From assembly GCF_008632125.1 (NCBI RefSeq), contig NZ_VWRN01000053.1, forward strand, positions 539,085-603,084: a stretch of DNA of 64,000 nucleotides, read 5' to 3'. How positions within the stretch are numbered: position 1 is the stretch's first letter; the number at the start of each line of letters is the position of its first letter. Positions 23,774-30,941 of the stretch are shown here, piece after piece. The position numbers and the translations under genes were made by a program. The stretch is from Cupriavidus cauae (GTDB lineage Bacteria; Pseudomonadota; Gammaproteobacteria; Burkholderiales; Burkholderiaceae). The notes under the pieces are model-generated. The model did no database searches, was not told the origin of the DNA, and saw nothing but the letters and a program-made list of their open reading frames with translations.

Positions 23774-24644
23774 GGCCGATCTTCTCGCGCAGCATGTGCA
23801 CCAGATCGGCGAAGGGTTCGGTATAGGTCAGTTCGAGATCGCGCGGACGCGGCAGCTCGATCGGCTTGCGCATCAGGATGCGGCCCGGCCGCTGGCTCAT
23901 CACGTAGACCGTGTCGGCGAGGAACACCGCCTCGCGCAGGTCGTGGGTGACCAGGATCACGTTGAAGCGTTGCGCCTGCCACAGGTCGCGCAGCACGCAC
24001 CACAGTTCTTCGCGGGTGAAGGCGTCGAGGGCGCCGAACGGTTCGTCCAGCAGCAGCATGCGCGGCTCGTGGATCAGCGCGCGGCAGATCGACGCGCGCT
24101 GCTGCATGCCGCCCGACAGCTGCCACGGGTACTTGTCCTCGTAGCCCGCCAGCCCCACGGTGCGCAGCAGCGTGCGGGCGCGCTCGACGTATTCGTCGCG
24201 GCGGGCCCGCAGCGTGGAGCGGTAGGGCTCGACGATCTCCAGCGGCAGCATCACGTTCTGCAGCGTGGTGCGCCACGGCAGCAGCGTCGGCGCCTGGAAG
24301 GCCATGCCGACCATCTTCAGCGGGCCGGTCACCTTCTCGCCGGCGATCTTCACGACGCCGCGCGTGGCCGGCTTCAGCCCCGTCGCCAGCTTCATGAAGG
24401 TCGACTTGCCGCAGCCCGACGGGCCGACGATCGCGATGAACTCGCCCGGCCGCACCTGCAGCGAGATGTCCTCGACCGCGAACTCGCCCTGGCGGGCCAG
24501 CTCGTCGTTGTAGGCGAGCCAGACGCGATTGAAGTCGACGAAGGGAGCTTCGGCGTCGGCGGCGGGCGGTGCGGCCGGCGCCCCCGGCACGCCGCCGCAG
24601 ACTGTGGTCGATGCAACAGCCGATGCAGCAACGTCCGCCGTCAT
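23757..24644 (-). CDS. ABC transporter ATP-binding protein (SsuB/TauB/ThiZ-type)
   Basis: 295 residues from ATG 24644, overlapping the binding-protein stop by four bases (ATGA); an in-frame extension to 24692 is less likely. Walker A GPSGCGKST is near residues 76-84, signature LSGGMQQRA, Walker B MLLLDEPFGALDA and H-loop THDLREAVFLAD, which is the SsuB/TauB pattern. The first ~35 residues are an alanine-rich extension. It energises the adjacent permease. Confidence 0.93.
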   Translation of the reverse strand: MTADVAASAVASTTVCGGVPGAPAAPPAADAEAPFVDFNRVWLAYNDELARQGEFAVEDISLQVRPGEFIAIVGPSGCGKSTFMKLATGLKPATRGVVKIAGEKVTGPLKMVGMAFQAPTLLPWRTTLQNVMLPLEIVEPYRSTLRARRDEYVERARTLLRTVGLAGYEDKYPWQLSGGMQQRASICRALIHEPRMLLLDEPFGALDAFTREELWCVLRDLWQAQRFNVILVTHDLREAVFLADTVYVMSQRPGRILMRKPIELPRPRDLELTYTEPFADLVHMLREKIGHVRQH

Positions 24645-25804
24645 CGCAGCACGTCCAGTTCCGCCGCCGACGGCAGATAGGCGTCGGTCCACAGCGCATC
24701 CGGATTGATCCGGCCCTTGGTGCCGAACGCATCGGCCACCTGCGACGCCATCAGCGACAGGCGCGGCTTGTTGACGCGGCCGAAGCCGTCGGCGCGGGCA
24801 TCGGGCGACTTGACCACGCTGTCGAGCGCGAGCTTCAGGCGCCGGACCTCGAGCTTTTCGTCGATGATGCCGTCGCGCGCCTTGACCGCCTTGATGCCCT
24901 CCTCCGGCCTGGCGATCACGTCGCGCGCCGACTTGGCGAAGGCCCGCAGGAAGGCCTTGACCGCCTCGGGGTTCTTCTTCAGGAAGTCCTCCGACGCGAT
25001 CACCGCGTTGCCGTACAGCTTGACGCCGTATTGCGGGTACGGCAGCACCACGATGTCCTCGTCCTTCACGCCGCGCGCATTGAGGTTCAGGATCGAGGTG
25101 AACGAGAAGCCGGTGATCGCATCGAGATCGCCGCGCGTCAGCATCGTTTCGCGCAGCGTCGGGTCCATCGCCTGCCAGTTGAAGCTCGATGCCTGCAGGC
25201 CGTTGGCCTTGGCGAAGATCGGGAAGGCGCGGCGGCCGGCGTCGAACACCGGCGCGCCGAGCTTCTTGCCGGCGAGGTCCTTCGGCGCCTTGATGCCGGA
25301 CTTCTTCAGCGCCAGCACCGCGGCCGGCGTGTTGTTGTAGACCATCATCACGGCGACCGGCTTGTTCTTCGCGTCCGGGTTGTTGCCGTAGAACTCCATC
25401 ACCGAGGCAAGGTCGGCGAAGCCCATGTCATAGGTGCCGGAGGCCACGCGGTTGACCACATTGCCCGAACCGTTGCCGGCGTCGATCGACACGTCGAGTT
25501 TCTCGGCCTTGTAGTAGCCCTTCTGCTCGCCGAGCAGGAACAGCGCGGACGGCCCCTCGAAGCGCCAGTCGAGCTGGAAGCGGACCTTGGTCGCCGCCTG
25601 TGCATGGGCCGGCGCGGCCCATTGTGTCGACAGCACCATCGCGGTGCCGAGCACCGTGCCCAGCCGCAGCATCCGGCGCCGCAGCGGCGATGGCGCCGTG
25701 CCGGCTTGCGCCCCGCGCGCGCCCTCGCCCCGATGCATGTCCTGCGGCGCCTGCGGCTGCGTTTGCTGCTGCGGATCCTGGTGTTGCGACCTGTGGTGCG
25801 GCAT
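24641..25804 (-). CDS. ABC transporter substrate-binding protein, NMT1/THI5-like
   Basis: 387 residues from ATG 25804, supported by AGGAG upstream. After a Gln-rich 40-residue lead, an RRR-flanked hydrophobic segment (MLRLGTVLGTAMVLS) and AHAQA site form a signal peptide, possibly Tat-compatible. The mature protein has the NMT1/THI5 fold: VRFQLDWRFEGPSALFLLGEQKGYY, GTYDMGFADLASVMEF. Such proteins bind pyrimidine vitamin precursors, sulfonates, nitrate or aromatic acids. No TPP riboswitch was seen upstream, so thiamine precursor uptake is not supported. First gene of the operon. Confidence 0.9.
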   Translation of the reverse strand: MPHHRSQHQDPQQQTQPQAPQDMHRGEGARGAQAGTAPSPLRRRMLRLGTVLGTAMVLSTQWAAPAHAQAATKVRFQLDWRFEGPSALFLLGEQKGYYKAEKLDVSIDAGNGSGNVVNRVASGTYDMGFADLASVMEFYGNNPDAKNKPVAVMMVYNNTPAAVLALKKSGIKAPKDLAGKKLGAPVFDAGRRAFPIFAKANGLQASSFNWQAMDPTLRETMLTRGDLDAITGFSFTSILNLNARGVKDEDIVVLPYPQYGVKLYGNAVIASEDFLKKNPEAVKAFLRAFAKSARDVIARPEEGIKAVKARDGIIDEKLEVRRLKLALDSVVKSPDARADGFGRVNKPRLSLMASQVADAFGTKGRINPDALWTDAYLPSAAELDVLR

Positions 25805-25962
25805 GTTTGCTCTCCTGTTCGTGCCTGTTTTGCGCGAACAGTGTCTGCAAGCGATATGCCAGCCAAAACTGCATCAAGGCGGCCCCAAAGCGGGGCATGG
25901 CCGCGGCGGTTTGTCCAACCAAACTTGTGCACCGCGCCTGGCCACGCGTGATTGCACGCGGC

Positions 25963-25976
25963 CATTGTCGACAATG
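25963..25976. promoter_or_regulatory. 14-bp perfect palindrome upstream of the ABC importer
   Basis: CATTGTCGACAATG lies about 160 bp upstream of the binding-protein gene. The TTGT-N2-ACAA core resembles operators of GntR/FadR-type regulators, but no such gene is nearby. The remaining 25805-26062 spacer shows no riboswitch, gene or other repeat that I can recognise. Confidence 0.45.
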
Positions 25977-26062
25977 CGAGGGCGGCGGCCTGGCGCGGTC
26001 TCAGGCGGCCATGGGCGATGTCAGGCGATCTCGGCCGATCTCAAGTGGCCTGAGGCTCGACC

Positions 26063-28018
26063 TCAGGCGTCCTGCGTCGCGTCGCCGAGGTCCGCCGCGA
26101 CCGCGGCGGCGCCTTCGATGCGGGCCAGTTCGCCGCCATTGGCATCAGCCGCCCCATCGGCCGTCCCGTCCGCCGACGTCGCGCCCTGCGCCGCGCTGCG
26201 CGCCTGGATGCGCCACATCTCGGCATAGCGTCCGTCGGCGCGCATCAGCTCGGCATGCGTGCCGCGCTCGACGATGCGGCCGCGGTCCATCACCAGGATC
26301 TGGTCGGCATGCACCACGGTGGACAGGCGGTGCGCGATCAGCAGCGTGGTGCGGTTCTGCGCGAGCCGCATCAGTTCGGCCTGGATCGCCTGCTCGGTGC
26401 GCGAGTCCAGCGCCGAGGTGGCTTCGTCGAAGATCAGGATCGGCGGGTTCTTCAGCAGCGTGCGGGCGATCGCCACGCGCTGCTTCTCGCCGCCCGACAG
26501 CTTCAGCCCGCGCTCGCCGACCGGCGTGTCGTAGCCCTGCGGCAGCTCGCGGATGAAGGCGTCGATCTGCGCGGCGCGCGCGGCCTCGATGACCTCCTCG
26601 CGGCTCGCGCCCGGGCGGCCGTAGGCGATGTTGTAGTAGATGCTGTCGTTGAACAGCACCGTGTCCTGCGGCACGATGCCGATCGCGCGGCGCAGGCTGT
26701 CCTGCGTCACGGTGCGGATGTCCTGGCCATCGACCAGCACCGCGCCGCTGCCGACGTCGTAGAAGCGGAACAGCAGCCGCGCCAGCGTCGATTTGCCCGA
26801 GCCGCTATGGCCCACCACCGCGGTGGTGGTACCGGCCGCGATCGTGAAATCGACATCGTCGAGGATGCGGCGGTTGCTGTCGTAGCCGAAGCCGACATGG
26901 CTGAAGCGCACCTCGGCGCCCTGCACGGCCAGCGGGCGGGCATCGGGCGAATCCGCGACCTCGCGGTTGGTGCCGAGCAGCACGAACATCCGATCCATGT
27001 CCGTGGTGGCCTGCTTGATCTCGCGGTAGATCACGCCGAGGAAATTGAGCGGGATGTACAGCTGGATCATCAGCGTATTGACCAGCACCAGGTCGCCCAG
27101 CGTCAGCACGCCCTCGGCCACGCCGACGGTGGCGCGCCACAGGATCAGGATCAGGCCGATCGCGATGATGGCCTGCTGGCCGAAGTTCAGCAGCGACAGC
27201 GAGTTCTGCGAGCGGATCGCGGCGGTCCTGTACGTGCGCAGGTTCTCGTCGTAGCGCGCGGCCTCGTACGCCTCGTTGCCGAAGTACTTGACGGTCTCGA
27301 AGTTCAGCAGCGAGTCGATCGCCTTCTGGTTGGCGCGCGAATCGAGCTCGTTCATCTTGCGGCGGAAGTGCGTGCGCCATTCGGTCACCACCACCGTGAA
27401 GACGATATAGGCGAGCAGCGCGCCGCCGGTGATCGCGGCGAACCAGATGTCGTAGTGCAGCAGAAAGAAGCCCATCACCAGGGCCATCTCGACCAGCGTG
27501 GGCAGGATGCTGTACAGCGAATACGAGATCAGCGACTGGATGCCGCGCGTGCCGCGCTCGATGTCGCGACTCATGCCGCCGGTCTGCCGGTCCAGATGGA
27601 AGCGCAGCGACAGGCTGTGCAGATGGCGGAACACCTGCAGCGCGATCTCACGCACCGCGCTCTGCGTGACCTTGGAGAACAGGATCTCGCGCAGTTCGGT
27701 AAACAGCGTGGTCGACAGCCGCAGCAGGCCGTAGGCGACGATCAGCCCGGCCGGCACCGCCAGCAGCGCGCGCGGATCGCCGGGCGCGATGTTCATCGCG
27801 TCGATCAGGCGCTTCATCAGCACGGGCACGCCCAGGTTGGCGGCCTTGGCGGCCACCAGGCAGGTGAGCGCCAGCATCACGCGCCACTTGTAATGCCACA
27901 GATAGGGAAGCAGGTTGCGCACGGTCTGCCAGTCGCTGCGCTGGCCGCGCGCGCCGGAGAACAGCGGCGAGGACGGGGCCGTGGGGGCAGGCTCGTCCGT
28001 CGTGGAGTAGCGTCGCAT
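26063..28018 (-). CDS. atm1: Atm1-type ABC exporter (half transporter)
   Basis: 651 residues: an N-terminal six-helix ABC transmembrane domain (residues about 45-340) fused to an ATPase domain. Family markers are GGMSRDIERGTRGI in the transmembrane part, FNFLGVIYREIKQ-like coupling segments and, in the ATPase, Walker A GHSGSGKST, signature LSGGEKQR and Walker B LIFDEATSALD. The homodimer is related to mitochondrial Atm1 and bacterial NaAtm1/AtmA, which export glutathione conjugates or persulfides and confer metal tolerance. The C-terminal ~45 residues are Ala/Asp/Gly-rich and unlike the family. It stands alone behind a repeat-rich spacer. Confidence 0.93.
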   Translation of the reverse strand: MRRYSTTDEPAPTAPSSPLFSGARGQRSDWQTVRNLLPYLWHYKWRVMLALTCLVAAKAANLGVPVLMKRLIDAMNIAPGDPRALLAVPAGLIVAYGLLRLSTTLFTELREILFSKVTQSAVREIALQVFRHLHSLSLRFHLDRQTGGMSRDIERGTRGIQSLISYSLYSILPTLVEMALVMGFFLLHYDIWFAAITGGALLAYIVFTVVVTEWRTHFRRKMNELDSRANQKAIDSLLNFETVKYFGNEAYEAARYDENLRTYRTAAIRSQNSLSLLNFGQQAIIAIGLILILWRATVGVAEGVLTLGDLVLVNTLMIQLYIPLNFLGVIYREIKQATTDMDRMFVLLGTNREVADSPDARPLAVQGAEVRFSHVGFGYDSNRRILDDVDFTIAAGTTTAVVGHSGSGKSTLARLLFRFYDVGSGAVLVDGQDIRTVTQDSLRRAIGIVPQDTVLFNDSIYYNIAYGRPGASREEVIEAARAAQIDAFIRELPQGYDTPVGERGLKLSGGEKQRVAIARTLLKNPPILIFDEATSALDSRTEQAIQAELMRLAQNRTTLLIAHRLSTVVHADQILVMDRGRIVERGTHAELMRADGRYAEMWRIQARSAAQGATSADGTADGAADANGGELARIEGAAAVAADLGDATQDA

Positions 28019-28090
28019 ACGTTAGAATTCGGGCGAATATGCGATTGTCGCAGAGTTCGGGGCGAGGGGTTTTCCGCCTGTGTTTCCGCT

Positions 28091-28134
28091 GTATTGCCCC
28101 AGTATTGCCCCAGTATTGCCCCAGTATTGCCCCT
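28091..28134. repeat. 11-nt x 4 tandem repeat upstream of atm1
   Basis: GTATTGCCCCA occurs at 28091, 28102, 28113 and, with the last base changed, 28124. One unit is about one helical turn. The array lies 73-116 bp upstream of the atm1 start. The rest of the 28019-28296 spacer has degenerate GGCCCATGAA-like repetition and no gene. Confidence 0.9.
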
Positions 28135-28296
28135 GCACGCGCCCGGCTTTTCCTTCTGCCCCGCCCGTCTTGGACCGGCCCTGATTCGGGCCCATGAACC
28201 GGGCTTGTTGAAGGGGCCTATGGATCTGGCCCATGAACTCGGCCTGTGAATCGGCCCCTACTGCCCTTGCTGCCCCTGCTGCCTTCCGGATTGACC

Positions 28297-28701
28297 ATGA
28301 GCGAACCCCAGACCCTGTCGTCCCTGCCTCCCGGCAAGAACCCCGCGCTGCGCGTGGTGCCGATGCCCGCCGATGCCAACGTGCACGGCGACGTGTTCGG
28401 CGGCTGGATCATGGCGCAGGTCGACATCGCCGGCTCGATTCCCGCGGTCGAGCGCGCGCAGGGCCGCGTCGCCACGGTGGCGGTCAATTCCTTCCTGTTC
28501 AAGCATCCGGTGTTCGTCGGCGACCTGGTCAGCTTCTATGCCGACATCGTCAGGACGGGGCGGACCTCGATCACCGTCGAGGTCGAGGTCTATGCGCAGC
28601 GGATGCGCCATAGCAACGAGATCGTCAAGGTCACCGAGGCCACGCTGACCTATGTGGCGACCGACGAGGAACGGCAGCCGCGGGTGCTGCCGAAGGTCTA
28701 G
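28297..28701 (+). CDS. acyl-CoA thioesterase (YciA-like hotdog)
   Basis: 134 residues from ATG 28297; a longer frame from 28246 begins in repetitive sequence. Hydrolyses acyl-CoA to free acid and CoA in the cytoplasm. The hotdog helix motif NVHGDVFGGWIMAQVDIAGS carries the conserved Asn/Asp pair of YciA-type enzymes, followed by VNSFLFKHPVFVGDLVSFYA and VEVYAQRMRH. It is convergent with the beta-oxidation operon, matching a role in acyl-CoA homeostasis. Confidence 0.93.
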   Translation: MSEPQTLSSLPPGKNPALRVVPMPADANVHGDVFGGWIMAQVDIAGSIPAVERAQGRVATVAVNSFLFKHPVFVGDLVSFYADIVRTGRTSITVEVEVYAQRMRHSNEIVKVTEATLTYVATDEERQPRVLPKV

Positions 28702-28728
28702 GACGGGCGCCGCGGCATCGCGTGCGCC

Positions 28729-28760
28729 CCGCCCTCTCCTCCAGCTCCTCTGGGAGAAGG
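28729..28760. repeat. degenerate GC-rich palindrome between convergent genes
   Basis: An imperfect inverted repeat (CCCTCTCCTCCAG with CTGGGAGAAGGG) resembles the element at 15575 and may terminate both convergent transcripts. Confidence 0.5.
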
Positions 28761-28794
28761 GCCGGGAAAAGGGGTGGCCTGCCCCCCTCCCCGA

Positions 28795-29571
28795 TCAATT
28801 GAACCGCGAGAAGTCCGGCTTGCGCTTCTCGAAGAAGGCCGTGAAGGCCTCCTTCGCTTCGGGCGACTGCAGCAGCCGGCGGAACACCGCGCCCTCCTGC
28901 GCCATCTGCGTCTCCATCTGCGCGGTATCCGCGCCCTTCATCAGCCGCTTGGTTTCCCGCAGCGACGACGCCGGCAGCGCCGCCAGCTTGCGCGCCTGCG
29001 CCAGCGCGAAGTCGTGCAGCTCGGCACCGGCCACCACGCGGGTCACCAGCCCGATCTGCTGCGCCTCCTGCGCACTGAACGGCTCGCCCAGCAGCAGCTT
29101 CTCGGCCGCGCGCTGGTAGCCGGCCAGGCGCGGCAGCAGCAGGCTCGACGCGGCTTCCGGGCACAGCCCCAGCTGCACGAACGGCAGCGAGAAGCGCGCG
29201 CCCTCGGCCGCATAGACCAGGTCGCAATGCAGCAGCAGCGTGGTGCCGATGCCCACCGCCGGCCCGCTGACCGCCGCCACCAGCGGCTTGGCGGCATGGC
29301 TGATCTCGTGCAGGAACTGGAACACCGGCGCCTTGGCGGCATCCTCCTCGCTGCTCGGCGGCCGCTTCAGGAAGTCTTCCAGATCGTTGCCCGCGGTAAA
29401 GATCTCGTCCTTGCCGCGGATCACGATCGCCCGCACGGCGTCGTCGGTGGCCGCCGCGCGCAGCGCGTCGGCCATCTGCTGGTACATCGCCGCGGTGATC
29501 GCGTTCTTCTTGTCCAGGCGGTCGAACTCGATGGTCAGCACGCCTTGCTCGATGCGGGTCAGGATGCTCAT
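28795..29571 (-). CDS. enoyl-CoA hydratase/isomerase family protein, isomerase-like
   Basis: 258 residues of the crotonase fold with the oxyanion-hole GPAVGIGTTLLLHCD. The two catalytic glutamates of true hydratases are replaced: Thr111 and Phe131 sit at those positions. E139 in LGLCPEAASS matches the single catalytic glutamate of delta3,delta2-enoyl-CoA isomerases (ECI2-type LGxxPExxSS). I therefore predict an isomerase that moves cis/trans-3 double bonds to trans-2 so that unsaturated acids can enter beta-oxidation. It is the last gene of the fatty-acid operon starting at the tetR gene, 151 bp after the thiolase. Confidence 0.88.
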   Translation of the reverse strand: MSILTRIEQGVLTIEFDRLDKKNAITAAMYQQMADALRAAATDDAVRAIVIRGKDEIFTAGNDLEDFLKRPPSSEEDAAKAPVFQFLHEISHAAKPLVAAVSGPAVGIGTTLLLHCDLVYAAEGARFSLPFVQLGLCPEAASSLLLPRLAGYQRAAEKLLLGEPFSAQEAQQIGLVTRVVAGAELHDFALAQARKLAALPASSLRETKRLMKGADTAQMETQMAQEGAVFRRLLQSPEAKEAFTAFFEKRKPDFSRFN

Positions 29572-29651
29572 GGTGTCTCCTTGGTGGTCGGTGTTCTCGT
29601 CGATGTTCTTGGCCGTGTTCCCGGCGATGTTCCCCTCTGTGCCGCCGCGAC

Positions 29652-29681
29652 GGGAACCGCCCCGGGGGAAACGCGGTTCCC
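29652..29681 (-). other. hairpin between thiolase and isomerase genes
   Basis: GGGAACCGC (29652-29660) pairs perfectly with GCGGTTCCC (29673-29681) across 12 nt. There is no U-tract, so it may mark RNA processing or partial attenuation within the operon. The 29572-29650 part is GTTCT/GATGTTC-repetitive and has no gene. Confidence 0.45.
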
Positions 29682-29722
29682 CGGAGCGGCTTCCCGGGGC
29701 AATCCCTGGGCTCGCCCTCTCG

Positions 29723-30919
29723 TCAAACCCGTTCGAAGATGCCGGCGGCGCCCATGCCCGTGCCGACGCACATGGTCACCATGCCGTACTTCAGGTTGTG
29801 CCGGCGCAGCGCATGCACCACGGTGGCCGAGCGGATCGCGCCGGTCGCGCCGAGCGGGTGGCCCAGCGCGATCGCGCCGCCCATCCGGTTCAGCTTTGCC
29901 GGATCGAGGCCCAGATCGCGGATCACCGCGAGCGCCTGCGCGGCGAAGGCCTCGTTCAGTTCGATCCAGTCGAGCTGGTCCTGCGTCATGCCGGCGGCCT
30001 TCAGCGCGGCCGGAATGGCTTCCTTCGGACCGATGCCCATGATCTCCGGCGGCACGCCGCGCACCGCGAACGACACGAAGCGGGCCAGCGGCACCAGGTT
30101 GCAGGCCTTCAGGATCTTCTCGGAGACCAGGATCAGCGCGCCGGCGCCGTCCGAGGTCTGCGAGCTGTTGCCGGCGGTCACGCTGCCCTTGTTGGCGAAC
30201 ACCGGGCGCAGCTTCGCCAGCCCCTCCAGCGAGGTATCGGGACGCGGGCCCTCGTCCAGCGACAGCGTGCGGGTCTTCAGTTCGACCTCGCCGCTGGCCA
30301 GGTTCGGCAGCTTCTCGACGATCTCGACCGGCGTGATCTCGTCGGCGAACTCGCCGGCCTGCTGCGCGGCCAGCGCCTTCTGGTGCGAGGCCAGCGCGAA
30401 GGCGTCCTGGTCCTCGCGGCTGACCTGCCACTTGCGCGCGACCTGCTCGGCCGTCAGGCCCATGCCGTAGGCGATGCCGACGTTCTCGTCGCGCGCGAAG
30501 ATCGACGGCGACATCGACGGCGTATTGCCCATCATCGGCACCATGCTCATCGATTCGACGCCGGCGGCGATCATCACGTCGGCCTCGCCGACGCGGATGC
30601 GGTCGGCCGCCATCGCGACGGCGCTCAGTCCCGAGGCGCAGAAGCGGTTCACCGTGATGCCGCCGACCGAGGTCGGCAGGCCCGACAGCAGCGCGCCGAT
30701 GCGCGCGACGTTCAGGCCCTGCTGCGCTTCGGGAATCGCGCAGCCGACGATGGCGTCCTCGATCAGCGCCGGGTCCAGGTTCGGCACCTGCGCCAGCGCG
30801 GCGCGCAGCGTGGTGGCCAGCAGATCGTCGGGCCGGTAGTGCTTGAACGCGCCCTTGGGCGCCTTGCCGATCGGCGTGCGGGTCGCGGCAACGATATAGG
30901 CGTCTTGCAGTTGTTTCAT
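29723..30919 (-). CDS. fadA: acetyl-CoA C-acyltransferase (3-ketoacyl-CoA thiolase)
   Basis: 398 residues. Cleaves 3-ketoacyl-CoA with CoA to acetyl-CoA and a shortened acyl-CoA. Catalytic residues are intact: nucleophile C94 (NRFCASGLSA), H354 (ALGHPLGATGA) and C384 (CVGTGMGAAG). The N-terminal AYIVAATRTPIG is typical. It is 22 bp downstream of the multifunctional dehydrogenase gene, so the two form the usual alpha/beta pair of a beta-oxidation complex. Confidence 0.96.
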   Translation of the reverse strand: MKQLQDAYIVAATRTPIGKAPKGAFKHYRPDDLLATTLRAALAQVPNLDPALIEDAIVGCAIPEAQQGLNVARIGALLSGLPTSVGGITVNRFCASGLSAVAMAADRIRVGEADVMIAAGVESMSMVPMMGNTPSMSPSIFARDENVGIAYGMGLTAEQVARKWQVSREDQDAFALASHQKALAAQQAGEFADEITPVEIVEKLPNLASGEVELKTRTLSLDEGPRPDTSLEGLAKLRPVFANKGSVTAGNSSQTSDGAGALILVSEKILKACNLVPLARFVSFAVRGVPPEIMGIGPKEAIPAALKAAGMTQDQLDWIELNEAFAAQALAVIRDLGLDPAKLNRMGGAIALGHPLGATGAIRSATVVHALRRHNLKYGMVTMCVGTGMGAAGIFERV

Positions 30920-30941
30920 GATCGATTTCCTCGCGTGCCGA

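Noticed and set aside
25805..26062. TPP riboswitch upstream of the NMT1-type importer
   Set aside because: The conserved thi-box segments are not visible on the coding strand.
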